A stretch of DNA of 64,000 nt. Origin: Methylobacterium oryzae (GTDB taxonomy: Bacteria; Pseudomonadota; Alphaproteobacteria; Rhizobiales; Beijerinckiaceae). Below the pieces are notes generated by a model. That model saw only the letters and a program-made list of their open reading frames with translations. It made no database searches and was not told where the DNA came from. The stretch lies in contig NZ_CP090349.1 of assembly GCF_021398735.1 (NCBI RefSeq), positions 2,799,001 through 2,863,000 of the forward strand, given 5' to 3'. Positions 1-10,010 of the stretch are shown here, piece after piece. Within the stretch, counting starts at the first letter, position 1, and every line of letters starts with the position of its first letter. The translations under genes were made by a program, and so were the position numbers.

Positions 1-3000
1 TGTTCTCGGGCGGCAGCTTCATGCCGGCCTCGCGCAGATCGCGCAGGGCAGCGGTGAGGTCGCGAAACCCCTCCGCCACGAGGTGGACCACCCCGTCCGC
101 CCGCTGGATCCGGCCGCGCACGGCGAGGAACCGCGCCTGCATGGCGATCCGGCGGTTCGCCTCGAACACGGTCTTCCAGACGATCACGTTGGCGATACCG
201 GTCTCGTCCTCCAGCGTCAGGAAGACCACGCCCTTGGCGGTGCCGGGCCGCTGGCGGATCAGCACGAGCCCTGCCACCGTGACCCGCGCCCCCTGGGGCA
301 GCGCCGGATCGAGATGGGCCCGGGCCGGAATCGCGCCGATCCGGGCGAGCCGCCCCCGGAAGAACGCGACCGGGTGCCCCTGGAGCGACAGGCCGGTGGC
401 GGCGTAATCCTCGGCCACGGCCTCGGACGGGGCCAGGGGCTGAAGGTCCACCGCCGGCTCGTGCCGGAACAGGCCGTCATCGGCGTGCCACGCGAAGAGC
501 GGCAGGGGTGCGTCGAGAAGATGGGCGCGGCGCTCGCTCGCATCGGCCTTGGCGGCCTTGCGGGATGACGTCCCTTCCAGGGTGCGGACCATCCACAGGG
601 CGGCGCGCCGGTCGAGGCCGAGCGAGCGGAACGCGTCCGCCTCCGCCAGCCGCTCCAGGGCGTTGCGGGGCAGGGCGAGGGACGCCTGCAGGCCCTCGAT
701 GCTGGCGTAGCCGTTGGCGCGCAGCCGCACGAGCCGGCGCATCGCGGCCTCGGGCAGGCCGCGCACGACGCGCAGACCGATCCGCACGGCGTGCAGCGCC
801 GGATCCCCGGCCGGCTCCAGGGTGCAGTCCCAGTCGCTGGCGTTGACGCAGACGCCCCGCACCTCGACCCCGTGGGCCCGGGCGTCGCGCACCAGCTGGG
901 CCGGCTGGTAGAAGCCCATGGGCTGGGCGTTGAGGATCGCGGCCAGGAAGACGTCGGGGTGCCGGCACTTCATCCAGGCCGAGGCGTAGACGAGGAGCGC
1001 GAAGCTCGCCGCGTGGCTCTCCGGGAAGCCGTAGGTCGAGAAGCCCCGGATCTGCGCGAAGCAGCGCTCGGCGAAGTCCTGCGGGTAGCCCCGGCGGGTC
1101 ATGCCGCCCACGAACTTGTCCGCGAAGCCGCCGATCGACCCGACGTGGCGGAAGGTCGCCATCGCCCGGCGCAGCCCGTCGGCCTCGGCCGGGGTGAAGC
1201 CCGCCGCCGTGATGGCGATCTGCATGGCGTGCTCCTGGAACAGCGGCACGCCGTAGGTCTTCTGCAGGACCTCCTTCAGCTCGTCCGCCGGGCCGTGATC
1301 CGGGTGCGGGGCCGGGTACTCGACCGGGTCGATCCCGGAGCGTCGCCGCAGGTAGGGATGGACCATGTCGCCCTGGATCGGGCCGGGGCGCACGATCGCG
1401 ACCTGCACCACGAGGTCGTAGAACTCCCTGGGCTTAAGGCGCGGCAGCATCGACATCTGCGCCCGGCTCTCGACCTGGAACACGCCGACGGAATCGGCCT
1501 TCGTCAGCATCGCGTAGGTCGCGGGATCGTCCTGCGGCAGGTCGGCCAGCGTCTCGTAGAAGGTGCCGTGATCCTTCTCCAAGAAATCGAGGCCGCGCTT
1601 GAGGCAGGTCAGCATGCCGAGCGCCAGCACGTCGACCTTCATCAGGCCGATCGCGTCGATGTCGTCCTTGTCCCACTCGATGAAGGTGCGGTCCGCCATG
1701 GCGCCGTTGCCCACCGGCACGGTCTCGTCGAGGCGGCCGCGGGTCAGCACGAAGCCGCCGACATGCTGCGACAGGTGGCGGGGGAAGCCGATCAGCTGGT
1801 GGGCGAGGTCGAGCGCCTGCCGGATCGCCGGGTTCTCCGGGTCGAGCCCGGCCTCGCGCACGTGCTGGTCCGGCATGCCGGTGCCCCAGGAGCCCCAGAC
1901 CGTGTCGGCGATCGCCGCGGTCACGTCCTCGGTCAGGCCCAGGACCTTGCCGACCTCGCGGATCGCCATGCGGGGCCGGTAGTGGATCACCGTGGCGCAG
2001 AGGGCGGCGCGCTCCCGGCCGTAGCGGGCGTAGAGGTGCTGGATCACCTCCTCGCGGCGCTCGTGCTCGAAGTCGACGTCGATGTCGGGGGGCTCGCCGC
2101 GGTTCTCCGAGATGAAGCGGGCGAAGAGCAGCCGGTGCTTCGACGGGTCCACCGCGGTGATGCCGAGGCAGAAGCACACGGCGGAATTGGCCGCCGAGCC
2201 GCGGCCCTGGCAGAGGATGCCCCGGCCGCGAGCGAACTCGACCACGTCGAACAGGGTCAGGAAGTAGCGGGCGTATTTCATCTTGGCGATGAGCCGCAGC
2301 TCCTCGCGCAGCGTCGCCGCGACGCCGTCCGGGACCTCGCCGCCGTAGCGCCAGCGCGCCCGTTCCCAGGTCTTCTCCTCCAGGTATTCCTGCGGCGTGC
2401 GCCCGGGGGGCACCGGCTCGTCGGGATACTCGTAGTGCAGCTGCGACAGGTTGAACTCGCAGGCCTGCGCGATCTCGACGGTGCGGGCCAGCGCCTCCGG
2501 GTGGTCGGAGAACAGCCGCGCCATCTCGGCGGCGGGCTTCAGGTGGCGCTCGGCATTGGCCTCCAGCCGGTAGCCGGCGTCCTCGATCCGGCAGCCTTGG
2601 CGGATGCAGGTGACCACGTCCTGCAGCGGGCGTCGCTCGGGATGGTGGTAGAGCGCGTCCGAGACCGCGACCATCGGGGCGCCGGAGGCCGCGCCCAGCT
2701 CGGCGAGCAGCCCGAGGCGCCGCCGCTCGTCGCCGCGGCGCGTGTGGCTCGCCCCCAGAAAGGTCCGGCCCGGGGCGGCGGCGGCCAGCGCCTCCAGCCG
2801 CGCCCGGAACCCCTCCGGCAGGCGCCGGGCCGGCGGCATCGCGATGAACATCTGCCCCTCGGCGGCCTCCACCATCTCGGCGAAGGAGAAGCGGCACGCG
2901 CCCTTGCGGACGCGCCGGTTGCCCAGGGTGAGCAGCCGGCAGAGGCGCCCCCAGGCGCCCCGGTCCATCGGGTAGGTGACGGCTTCGAACCCCTCCTCGG

Positions 3001-3229
3001 TGACGAGGCGCACCCCCGGCAGGATCCGGATCGGTGTGCCTTCCTGGTCGAGCGCCAGCGCCGCCGCGTGCGCCCGGACCACGCCGGCCACGGTGTTGCG
3101 GTCGGCGATGCCGATGGCCGCGAGGCCGTAGGACGCCGCCTGCACGACGAAGTCCTGCGGATGGGAGGCGCCGTGCAGGAAGGAGAAGTTCGTGGTGACG
3201 GCGAGCTCGGCGTAGGCGGGGCCGCTCAC
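1..3229 (-). CDS. dnaE2: Error-prone DNA polymerase DnaE2 (3' end beyond the window)
   Basis: Translesion C-family polymerase alpha subunit that extends past lesions during SOS mutagenesis. It works with ImuA and ImuB. The frame begins at a GTG at 3229 ([20 protein letters not shown], a PHP-domain start) and stays open to base 1, about 1,076 codons. The family is roughly 1,080-1,120 residues, so only the extreme C-terminus is missing. The palm motif [13 protein letters not shown] lies near residue 380 and supplies catalytic aspartates. The GTG overlaps the imuB stop by four bases (GTGA), so translation is probably coupled. Regulation is expected from the LexA box upstream of imuA. Confidence 0.96.
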   Translation of the reverse strand, partial: MSGPAYAELAVTTNFSFLHGASHPQDFVVQAASYGLAAIGIADRNTVAGVVRAHAAALALDQEGTPIRILPGVRLVTEEGFEAVTYPMDRGAWGRLCRLLTLGNRRVRKGACRFSFAEMVEAAEGQMFIAMPPARRLPEGFRARLEALAAAAPGRTFLGASHTRRGDERRRLGLLAELGAASGAPMVAVSDALYHHPERRPLQDVVTCIRQGCRIEDAGYRLEANAERHLKPAAEMARLFSDHPEALARTVEIAQACEFNLSQLHYEYPDEPVPPGRTPQEYLEEKTWERARWRYGGEVPDGVAATLREELRLIAKMKYARYFLTLFDVVEFARGRGILCQGRGSAANSAVCFCLGITAVDPSKHRLLFARFISENRGEPPDIDVDFEHERREEVIQHLYARYGRERAALCATVIHYRPRMAIREVGKVLGLTEDVTAAIADTVWGSWGTGMPDQHVREAGLDPENPAIRQALDLAHQLIGFPRHLSQHVGGFVLTRGRLDETVPVGNGAMADRTFIEWDKDDIDAIGLMKVDVLALGMLTCLKRGLDFLEKDHGTFYETLADLPQDDPATYAMLTKADSVGVFQVESRAQMSMLPRLKPREFYDLVVQVAIVRPGPIQGDMVHPYLRRRSGIDPVEYPAPHPDHGPADELKEVLQKTYGVPLFQEHAMQIAITAAGFTPAEADGLRRAMATFRHVGSIGGFADKFVGGMTRRGYPQDFAERCFAQIRGFSTYGFPESHAASFALLVYASAWMKCRHPDVFLAAILNAQPMGFYQPAQLVRDARAHGVEVRGVCVNASDWDCTLEPAGDPALHAVRIGLRVVRGLPEAAMRRLVRLRANGYASIEGLQASLALPRNALERLAEADAFRSLGLDRRAALWMVRTLEGTSSRKAAKADASERRAHLLDAPLPLFAWHADDGLFRHEPAVDLQPLAPSEAVAEDYAATGLSLQGHPVAFFRGRLARIGAIPARAHLDPALPQGARVTVAGLVLIRQRPGTAKGVVFLTLEDETGIANVIVWKTVFEANRRIAMQARFLAVRGRIQRADGVVHLVAEGFRDLTAALRDLREAGMKLPPEN

Positions 3230-4911
3230 GCGAAGAGCCCGTGGACGTACCACGCGGCCGGGCGATCAGGGGCGTGCGGGCCGTCGCGGTAGAGCCAGAG
3301 CCGGTGCCCGGCCTCGCACTCGATGCGGTAGTAATCGCGATCCGCGCCGGGCGCGCGCCACCATTCGGCGGCGATCCGCTCCGGCCCCTCGGCATGGGCG
3401 ACGCGGTGGACCCGGGCGCGCCAGCGGAAGCGCCGGGGCGGCCCCTCCGGGACGGTCGAGAGCACGTCGAGGGCGGCCTCGCCGCGGGGGAAGATCACCA
3501 GGGGGCGGGGCGGGAGGTGGTCGGGCCAGGGGGACGCGCCGGTGCGCGCCTCCTCTTCCGCCGCTGGGTCGGAAGGCGCAGCCATCACGGTTGAACGCCG
3601 ACGCTGAAGGAGCGCATCCGGCCCACGCTGCCGTTCGGGAGCGGGGGGCGGGAGAGGCGCCCGTGGCCGGCTGACGCCTCGATCGGTCGACGGTCCGTGC
3701 CCCATTCCGGCAACCCAGACCCGGTCCCGGTCGGCCCGCTCCGGCAGGTGGCTCGCCCGCGGCTCGAGCCGCAGGAGCGCCCGCCCGAGGCGCTGCGCCA
3801 GGGCGTCGGCCAGGAACCCGATCCCGTCGCCCGGGGCCGCCGCGCCGAGATCCGTCTGGCGGGCCGGCATGGGGCCGGTCACCGTCACGGCGAGCGCCAC
3901 CGTCTCGAAGCCGAAGCCGGCGTCGAGGGCGGGGCCCAGCCGGTCGAGGCGCAGGGCGACGAGGGCCGCGACCCGCTCAGGATCGCGCTCGGGGCGGGAC
4001 AGGCCGAGATCGATCACCCGCAGGGCGCCGTCGACCCGGTGCAGGCCGAGGCGCAGGGCGCAGGCGCCGAGCCCGTCCCGCTCCAGCCGCGGCGCGGTCT
4101 CCGCCATCAGGTCCCGGGCGGTCCGAACGATGTCCGACTGCCGCCCGATCGGGTCGAGGAAGCCGCGGGCGGCGGCGTAGGCGGCCGCCTCCGTCAGGGG
4201 CGCCAGCGGCTCGGGCCGGCGGCCCAGGGCTTGGTCGAGGCGCAGCAGCAGCGCCGCGCCGAAGCGGCGGGCGAGGGGCCCCCGGGGCAGGGCGTCGAGT
4301 TCGCCGATCCGGCGCAGGCCGAGCCGCTTCAGGCCCGCGACCGTGCCGGGATCGAGGCGCAGGGCGTCCACCGGGAGGGCCCGCAGGGCCTGCGAGGCCC
4401 CGCCCGGCGGCACCACGACCGGATCGGGCCCGCCCTGCCGCGCCAGCGCGAAGGCGGCGCCGGGCGTGTCGGCCAGCGCGATCCCCGCCGGTACGCGGCT
4501 CCGCGCGAGCCGGGCGGCCAAGTCCGCGACGAGGTTCGCCTCGCCGCCGCGCAGGTGGCTCGCGCCGGCGACGTCGATGTAGAGCCCGTCCGCCGCCTCG
4601 CCCGGCCCGAACGGGGCCACGTGGGGCGCGTAGCCGCTCGCCCAGCGGCACAGCCGCAGCAGGGCGTCCCGGTCGGCCTCCGGGTCGGCCGGGTAGACCT
4701 GGAGCGGCACGCCGATCCGCGCCCGGACCCGGCCGAGGGGCTCGCCGACCCGGAGGCCGAGGGCGCGGGCCTCCGGGTCGAGGGCCACGAGCCGCAGCCC
4801 GCCGGCCCCCTCGGCCGCCACCGCGAGGGGGCCGCGCTCAGGCGCGAGACCGGCCCGCCGCAGCCGCGTCACCGGCCAGTGGCTCAGGCAGATGCAGACG
4901 ATGCGCGGCAT
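3226..4911 (-). CDS. imuB: ImuB, inactive Y-family polymerase-like mutasome protein
   Basis: Y-family polymerase homologue that acts as the adaptor of the ImuA-ImuB-DnaE2 mutasome, linking DnaE2 to the beta clamp. It starts [17 protein letters not shown]. At the place where active Y-family enzymes carry an acidic DxDxF-type metal motif there are no acidic residues, as is typical of the catalytically dead ImuB family. Length is 561 residues. A Pro/Arg-rich low-complexity stretch lies in the C-terminal third. The gene overlaps the 3' end of imuA by 74 bases and the start of dnaE2 by four, so the three form one tight operon. Confidence 0.95.
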   Translation of the reverse strand: MPRIVCICLSHWPVTRLRRAGLAPERGPLAVAAEGAGGLRLVALDPEARALGLRVGEPLGRVRARIGVPLQVYPADPEADRDALLRLCRWASGYAPHVAPFGPGEAADGLYIDVAGASHLRGGEANLVADLAARLARSRVPAGIALADTPGAAFALARQGGPDPVVVPPGGASQALRALPVDALRLDPGTVAGLKRLGLRRIGELDALPRGPLARRFGAALLLRLDQALGRRPEPLAPLTEAAAYAAARGFLDPIGRQSDIVRTARDLMAETAPRLERDGLGACALRLGLHRVDGALRVIDLGLSRPERDPERVAALVALRLDRLGPALDAGFGFETVALAVTVTGPMPARQTDLGAAAPGDGIGFLADALAQRLGRALLRLEPRASHLPERADRDRVWVAGMGHGPSTDRGVSRPRAPLPPPAPERQRGPDALLQRRRSTVMAAPSDPAAEEEARTGASPWPDHLPPRPLVIFPRGEAALDVLSTVPEGPPRRFRWRARVHRVAHAEGPERIAAEWWRAPGADRDYYRIECEAGHRLWLYRDGPHAPDRPAAWYVHGLFA

Positions 4912-5623
4912 GGTCCCACTCCAGAAGCCAGTCGCCGCCCCGCCCGTTGCGGCAGCGCTCGAGCCGCGCCCGCCAGCGCGGCCTGTCCAGGGTCCCGAAC
5001 CGGTCCCGCGCCGCCGGCGCGGCGGCGATCCGCCAGCGCGTGGCGGCCCCGTTGGGCAGACCGGCCGGCGCCGGCCGCAGGATCAGCAGCAGCGGCGGCG
5101 CCGGCCCTTCCGCGGCGAGCTGCAGGCGCCGGCCCGGCTTCAGCGGCAGCCCGTCCCGCAGGAGGCCGATCAGGGCCGTGAGCGCCCGCGCGTGCAGGGC
5201 CGCCTCCAGGGCGCGGAACACCTCCGCGTCGCTGCCGGCTTCCAGCAGCAGCAGGCGGCCGGGGTCGAGGCCGAGGCCGGCGAGGCCGTGCCCGTAGGGC
5301 AGGGGCTCGCCGGGCGCGGCGGCGATCAGCGCTTCCCCCGGCTCCCGGGCGAGCTGGCGGGCGCAGAGCGCCAGGGCGAAGCCCAGGGCCGCGATCGCGT
5401 CCGCGGGCTCGGCCGGCGCGATCTCGTGGGGCGGCCCGAGGGCGAGACCGCCGCCCGGCAGGTGCGCGTCGAGATCCGGAACGCCCAGCGGCAGGACCGG
5501 GACCGGATCCCGGCCGCGATCCGGCGGCGCGAGGCGCGCCCGCAGGACCGCCAGCCGGGCCCGGGGATCGTCCCGCGCGATCGCCGCCTCGGTCTCGTCG
5601 GCAGGGTCCAGCCCCATCTCCAT
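4838..5623 (-). CDS. imuA: ImuA, SOS mutasome protein (SulA/RecA-like fold)
   Basis: First gene of the imuA-imuB-dnaE2 damage-inducible cassette. The 261-residue protein has the alphaproteobacterial ImuA layout: an Ala/Leu-rich RecA-like core including PVLPLGVPDLDAHLPGGGLA, an HEIAP segment, and a late [12 protein letters not shown] segment. The ATG at 5623 was chosen because the LexA box ends 26 bases upstream. ImuA is thought to regulate or recruit the other mutasome members; its biochemistry is less clear than theirs. Identity rests on the motifs plus the operon context. Confidence 0.92.
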   Translation of the reverse strand: MEMGLDPADETEAAIARDDPRARLAVLRARLAPPDRGRDPVPVLPLGVPDLDAHLPGGGLALGPPHEIAPAEPADAIAALGFALALCARQLAREPGEALIAAAPGEPLPYGHGLAGLGLDPGRLLLLEAGSDAEVFRALEAALHARALTALIGLLRDGLPLKPGRRLQLAAEGPAPPLLLILRPAPAGLPNGAATRWRIAAAPAARDRFGTLDRPRWRARLERCRNGRGGDWLLEWDHAAHRLHLPEPLAGDAAAAGRSRA

Positions 5624-5648
5624 CGGCTCCGGTCATGCTGGACGATAG

Positions 5649-5663
5649 GAACATAACAGGAAC
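5649..5663 (-). promoter_or_regulatory. LexA (SOS) box upstream of imuA
   Basis: Read on the minus strand this is GTTCCTGTTATGTTC, an exact GTTC-N7-GTTC direct repeat, the alphaproteobacterial LexA operator. It lies 26-40 bases upstream of the imuA start codon, where a repressor would block the promoter. This is the sequence basis for calling the operon SOS regulated. Confidence 0.93.
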
Positions 5664-5720
5664 ATGCACAAACGGTTTCCGCGGGGTCCCGGAATCGCGC
5701 GTGGCGGCAGCGGCTTGGCC

Positions 5721-5746
5721 TGTGGACGGCTGTGGACGCCTGTGGA
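5721..5746 (+). repeat. Three TGTGGA hexamers at exact 10-base spacing
   Basis: TGTGGA occurs at 5721, 5731 and 5741, one helical turn apart, in the divergent gap between imuA and the collagen-like gene. It resembles half of a DnaA box (TGTGGATAA), but the last three bases do not match in any copy. It may be a phased protein-binding site or a short slipped repeat; function is unknown. Confidence 0.45.
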
Positions 5747-5848
5747 ATCGGCCGCCCCCGCGGCGTCCGAGGTCGCGGTTGACCGCAATCGCAGGGCGAG
5801 ACCAATGTCCGGACGCCGCGCGCGTGACGCGGCCGAACCGGACCGCGC

Positions 5849-6715
5849 ATGCGCTCAGCCCTCAGCTCAGCCCTCACCCTGACGCTCCTGCTCGCCCTGC
5901 CGGGCGCGGCGCTCGGCCAGCAGGCGGATCCGCCGGGTGCCGCCGCCCCGGATCCGGCCGCGTCCGCCCCCGCGACGGGGCGGGCGCGCCCGGCCCGTCC
6001 GCGGGTCCGCCACGCGCAGGCCCCGAGCCAGCCGATCATGGTCTACGACGCGCGGATCGAGGCCGGCGACCTGAGGATCTCGGGCTCCGTGCGCAAGCCC
6101 GGCGCGATCGTGGTGCTGGACGACGACATCTCGATCCAGGCCGACCGGCGCGGCCGGTTCACCTTCCGGCTGCCCTACCGGCCCTCGACCTGCGTGGTGA
6201 CGCTGAAGGCGGAGCCGGACGAGCGCGAGGCGGTCGTGGCGAACTGCGCGCCCGAGGGTCCGCCCGGACCGCCCGGTCCCCAGGGTGCGGCGGGACCGCC
6301 CGGCGAGACGGGGGCCAAGGGCGAGACCGGCCCCAAGGGGGATCAGGGCCTCAAGGGCGATACGGGTCCCCAGGGCGAGCCCGGCCCGAAGGGGGAGCCC
6401 GGTGCCACGGGCGCGGCCGGCCCGCAGGGCGCACCGGGCCCGAAGGGCGACACGGGAGCCTCGGGCCCGCCGGGCGCACCGGGCTCGCGGGGGCCGATCG
6501 GGCCGCAGGGCGGCCCGGGCCCGAAGGGCGAGGCCGCCAGCCTGCGGCCCGTGCGCAAGTCCGACTGCCCGGGAGGCTGCACGATCACCTGCGGGACCGG
6601 GGAGATGCTGGTCACGGCCCACTGCCTCAAGGGCGGCGCGCCGACCTACGACGGGGAGGGCGCCAGTTGCCCGGCGGAGGCGACCGGCATCGTCGGGTTC
6701 TGCACGCGGCCGTGA
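5849..6715 (+). CDS. Secreted collagen-like (Gly-X-Y) repeat protein
   Basis: A 288-residue exported protein. Residues 1-23 form a signal peptide ([19 protein letters not shown], then AALGQQ). A Pro/Ala-rich linker follows, then a small beta-rich domain (about residues 56-130), then 31 uninterrupted Gly-X-Y triplets encoded by 6257-6535. A compact C-terminal domain carries five cysteines ([14 protein letters not shown] ... AHC ... GASCPAE) plus a terminal FCTRP. Bacterial collagen-like proteins form triple helices and usually act at the cell surface in adhesion or matrix, so the Cys-rich end may be a trimerisation or capping unit. GPK/GDT/GEP triplets would favour charge-stabilised helices. 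No operon partner is evident. Confidence 0.85.
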   Translation: MRSALSSALTLTLLLALPGAALGQQADPPGAAAPDPAASAPATGRARPARPRVRHAQAPSQPIMVYDARIEAGDLRISGSVRKPGAIVVLDDDISIQADRRGRFTFRLPYRPSTCVVTLKAEPDEREAVVANCAPEGPPGPPGPQGAAGPPGETGAKGETGPKGDQGLKGDTGPQGEPGPKGEPGATGAAGPQGAPGPKGDTGASGPPGAPGSRGPIGPQGGPGPKGEAASLRPVRKSDCPGGCTITCGTGEMLVTAHCLKGGAPTYDGEGASCPAEATGIVGFCTRP

Positions 6716-6725
6716 ACCGGGCGGG

Positions 6726-7943
6726 TCAGCCGCCGCTCTCGCGCAGCCAGTCGAGCATCCCGGCGGCGGCCGACCGGCCGCCCGCGAAGGCGCCCTGGAG
6801 GAGGTAGCCGCCGGTCGGCGCCTCCCAGTCGAGCATCTCGCCGGCCAGGAACAGGCCGGGATGGGCGCGCAGCATGGACCGCCCGTCCAGCGCGTCGAGC
6901 CGGACGCCGCCCGCCGTCGAGATCGCCCGCTCGATCGGCGCGGAGGCGGTGAGGGTGATGGGCGCCGCCTTGATCAGCCCGGCGAGGGCCCCGGGCTCCG
7001 CCGGGAGGGCGGTGCCGGCCGCCTCGCGCAGCAGCCCCGCCGCCGCGGGCGCGAGGCCCGCGGCCTTGCGCAGCCGGGTCGCGGCCGAGTCGCCCGGCCG
7101 GGCGCCGCACAGGCGGCGGGCGAGGGCGTCCCGGGTCAGGTCCGGGCGGAGATCCACGACGAGCCGGGCGCTGCCCCCGGCCGCGATCGCCTCGCGCAGG
7201 GCGCGCGAGAGGGCGTAGACCGCCCCGCCCTCGAGGCCGGCCTCCGTGATCACGGCCTCGCCCCGCACCGTGGTGCCCGCGCAGGTGAGCGCCACCCGCT
7301 TCAGCGGCGCGCCGGAGAACCGCTCCCGGAACAGGTCGGACCACGCCGCCGCGAAGCCGGCATTGGCCGGACGCAGGGGCGACACCGCCACGCCGAGCCC
7401 CTCGAGGAGCGGCACCCAGCGCCCGTCCGAGCCGAGGCGCGGCCAGCTCGCCCCGCCCAGCGCCAGCAGGGTGGCGCGCGGCCGGATGTCCAGGGGACCG
7501 TCCGGGGTCTCGAAGCGCAGGCCCCCGGCGATCCCCGTGAGCCGGTGGCGGGTCCGGATCCGGACGCCGAGGCGGTCGAGCCGCGCCAGCCACGCCCGCA
7601 GCAGGGGCGAGGCCTTGAAGCTGCGCGGGAAGACGCGCCCGCTCGAGCCGACGAAGGTCGGCTCGCCGAGATCCCCGCACCACGCCCTGAGCGCGTCGGG
7701 CGGGAAGGCCGCGATCGCCGCGTCGAGGGCGCCGCGCGGATGGTAGCGGGCGAGGAACTCCGCCCGCGCCTCGCTGTGGGTGATGTTGAGGCCGCCGCGC
7801 CCGGCGATCAGCAGCTTGCGGGCGACCGACGGCATGCGCTCGTAGACCGTGACCGCGCGGCCAGCCTCGCCCAGCACCTCGGCCGCGGCGAGCCCGGCGG
7901 GCCCCCCGCCCACGATGGCGATTGCGTCCCTGTCATCCGGCAT
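6726..7943 (-). CDS. HI0933/BaiN-like FAD-dependent flavoprotein
   Basis: Predicted flavoprotein of the YhiN/BaiN group, function unassigned. The N-terminal dinucleotide-binding motif is AIVGGGPAGLAAAEVLGEAG, followed by the family hallmark KLLIAGRGGLNITHSE. The C-terminal FAD motif is FLAGEMLDWEAPTGGYLLQ. About 405 residues, full length. The ATG at 7943 (MPDDRDAIAIVGGG) was preferred over an in-frame ATG 36 bases upstream because it puts the Rossmann strand close to the N-terminus, as in relatives. It ends ten bases from the collagen-like gene, transcribed toward it. Confidence 0.88.
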   Translation of the reverse strand: MPDDRDAIAIVGGGPAGLAAAEVLGEAGRAVTVYERMPSVARKLLIAGRGGLNITHSEARAEFLARYHPRGALDAAIAAFPPDALRAWCGDLGEPTFVGSSGRVFPRSFKASPLLRAWLARLDRLGVRIRTRHRLTGIAGGLRFETPDGPLDIRPRATLLALGGASWPRLGSDGRWVPLLEGLGVAVSPLRPANAGFAAAWSDLFRERFSGAPLKRVALTCAGTTVRGEAVITEAGLEGGAVYALSRALREAIAAGGSARLVVDLRPDLTRDALARRLCGARPGDSAATRLRKAAGLAPAAAGLLREAAGTALPAEPGALAGLIKAAPITLTASAPIERAISTAGGVRLDALDGRSMLRAHPGLFLAGEMLDWEAPTGGYLLQGAFAGGRSAAAGMLDWLRESGG

Positions 7944-8130
7944 GGGGCGGGAGAGCGACAGCCCGGCCCCCTCTGTCAAGGGCGAAGGTCGGATCGGCGC
8001 CGGGCGCCATGGGCCGGCCTCCGGCGTTGCGCTAGGAAACGGACACGCCCGAACGCACGTTCTTCCCGATCCCGGGCGCCGCGGTTACCGGTGCACAGGC
8101 CCGCGACCGCGGCCCGCCCGCGCCCCCCTC

Positions 8131-9735
8131 ATGCCGCCCCAGGCCCCGTCCGTCCCGGACGGTCGGCCGGCACGGTCCGGATCAGAGGCTCTCAGACACG
8201 TGGCCAGTCCCGTCGCCGTCACCGAGATCCAGCCGCAGGCCCAGGCGCGGCCCGCCCCGCAGGCCGCGCTCAGCCCCGGCGAGATCCGCGCCATCGTCTA
8301 CGGGCTGATGACCGCGATGCTGCTCGCGGCCCTCGACCAGACCATCGTGGCGACCGCCATGCCGACCATCGGCCTCGACCTCGGCGACGCCGCGAACCTG
8401 CCCTGGATCGTCACCGCCTACCTGCTGGCCTCCACGGCGGTGACCCCGCTCTACGGCAAGCTCAGCGACATCCACGGCCGGCGGGTCATGCTGCTGATCG
8501 CCATCGCGACCTTCGTGGTCGGCTCGCTCGCCTGCGCGCTCGCGCCCACGATGGTGGCGCTGGCGCTCGCCCGGGGTCTCCAGGGTGTCGGCGGCGGCGG
8601 TCTGATCGCCCTGGCGCAGACCATCCTGGCCGACATCATGTCGCCCAAGGAGCGGGCGCGCTACCAGGTGGTGATCGCGGGCGTGTTCGTGACGGCCTCG
8701 GTGGCGGGGCCGCTGCTCGGCGGCCTCTTCGCCCAGCACCTGCACTGGTCCCTGATCTTCTGGATCAACCTGCCGATCGGCGTCCTCGCCTTCGCGCTCA
8801 CCAACGCCAACCTCAAGCGCCTGCCCCGCCACGAGCGCCGCCACCGGCTGGACTATCCCGGCGCCGCCCTGATGGTGGCGGGCTCCGTCACCCTCCTGCT
8901 GGCCCTGAGCTGGGGCGGGGTGCGCTATCCCTGGGACTCGGCGCCGGTCCTCGCCCTCCTGGCCGGGGCGGCCGTGCTGGGCGGCGGCTTCGCGGCGCGG
9001 CTCGCCACGGCGGCCGAGCCGCTGATCCCCACGGAGGTGCTCAAGGACCGGGTGGTCTACAGCGCGACGCTGGCGGCGTGCTTCGCCATGGGCACCTTCA
9101 TCGGGCTCACCATCTACGTGCCGATCTTCCTCGAAGGGGTGATCGGGCTCTCGGCGAGCGAGTCCGGAGTGGCCCTGGTGCCGCTGATGATCGGCACCGT
9201 CACGGGTGCGACCCTGTCGGGCCGGTCGATGCTCCATTTCCGGCACTACAAGCGCGTGCCCCTGGCGATGATGTGCGTCAGCCTCGCCTGCTGCGCCACC
9301 ATCGCCTGGCAGGGCCGGGCGCTGCCCTTCTGGCTCATGGAGGTGCTGTTCGCGCTGCTCTCCATGGGGATCGGGACGATCCTGCCGCTCTCGACCATCT
9401 CGATCCAGAACGCGGTGGAGACGCACCAGCTCGGCATCGCCACCGCCGCGATGAACTTCTTCCGCTCCCTCGGCGGGGCGCTGATCGTGGCGGCCTTCGG
9501 CACGATCGTGCTCGGCGGCGCCGCGGGCGGGGCGGGGGGAGGGGCCCACGACGTGGAGAGCCTAATCCGCGGCGCGGACCCGGCCCAGCTCGCCCTAACC
9601 TTCCGCCACGTCTTCCTGGCCGCCTGCCTCGGCCTGCTCGGAGCCTTCACGTTCCTGGCGCTGATGGAGGAGCGGCCCCTGCGCGAGCGCACATCCCCCA
9701 AGATGGCCGCCGAGACGCCGGACGCCTCCGCCTGA
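8131..9735 (+). CDS. MFS drug exporter, DHA2 (EmrB/QacA) family
   Basis: Proton-coupled efflux permease, expected to have 14 transmembrane helices. MFS motifs visible are LDQTIVATAMPTIGLDLGD in helix 1, GKLSDIHGRRVMLL in the 2-3 loop, and a helix 5 Gly/Pro antiporter motif (SVAGPLLGGLF). The ATG at 8131 gives 534 residues with a 60-residue hydrophilic head; an in-frame GTG at 8200 would give a shorter head and is a credible alternative. No membrane-fusion partner (EmrA) lies alongside, so substrate cannot be named. Confidence 0.88.
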   Translation: MPPQAPSVPDGRPARSGSEALRHVASPVAVTEIQPQAQARPAPQAALSPGEIRAIVYGLMTAMLLAALDQTIVATAMPTIGLDLGDAANLPWIVTAYLLASTAVTPLYGKLSDIHGRRVMLLIAIATFVVGSLACALAPTMVALALARGLQGVGGGGLIALAQTILADIMSPKERARYQVVIAGVFVTASVAGPLLGGLFAQHLHWSLIFWINLPIGVLAFALTNANLKRLPRHERRHRLDYPGAALMVAGSVTLLLALSWGGVRYPWDSAPVLALLAGAAVLGGGFAARLATAAEPLIPTEVLKDRVVYSATLAACFAMGTFIGLTIYVPIFLEGVIGLSASESGVALVPLMIGTVTGATLSGRSMLHFRHYKRVPLAMMCVSLACCATIAWQGRALPFWLMEVLFALLSMGIGTILPLSTISIQNAVETHQLGIATAAMNFFRSLGGALIVAAFGTIVLGGAAGGAGGGAHDVESLIRGADPAQLALTFRHVFLAACLGLLGAFTFLALMEERPLRERTSPKMAAETPDASA

Positions 9736-9912
9736 CGGCGGCGCGGAACCGGACGCGGTCCCTCACCCCGCGCGCGCTCCTGTTCCAGGACAGGAGGCCG
9801 CCCCGACGCGCGCGCCCGCGTCGCGGCGGGGCCACGGGGAGCGGACAGCGTCACCGGACCGCGCGCCGGCCGGGCGCTCTGCCCTTGATTCGCCCGGATC
9901 ACCGCTTACGTC

Positions 9913-9998
9913 GGCCCCATCGGCTGCGGGCCCCTCTGGCGGGCGCTCCTCAGCGCCCGTGATGTCGGAGCCGATGCTTTCCATCTGGAATCAGCATC
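9913..9998 (+). promoter_or_regulatory. Structured leader of terC (three stem-loops)
   Basis: Upstream of terC the sequence can fold into three successive hairpins: GGCCC (9913-9917) with GGGCC (9928-9932); GGGCGCT (9941-9947), CCTC loop, AGCGCCC (9952-9958); and GATGCT (9973-9978) with AGCATC (9993-9998), which has an inner TTCC/GGAA pair. The last stem ends 12 bases before the start codon. terC-type genes elsewhere often follow a manganese riboswitch, but its conserved core was not seen here. Function is inference. Confidence 0.4.
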
Positions 9999-10010
9999 AG
10001 GTCCCCGCAC

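Noticed and set aside
791..3292. Long open frame of 833 codons on the plus strand opposite dnaE2
   Set aside because: The minus strand clearly encodes DnaE2 with its palm motif; the plus frame is a codon-bias shadow. The same applies to the long frames at 6285-9962, 15086-17926 and 42906-45566.
5721..5746. DnaA boxes / replication origin
   Set aside because: Only six of nine bases match in each copy and there is no AT-rich unwinding region or dnaA/hemE-type neighbour.
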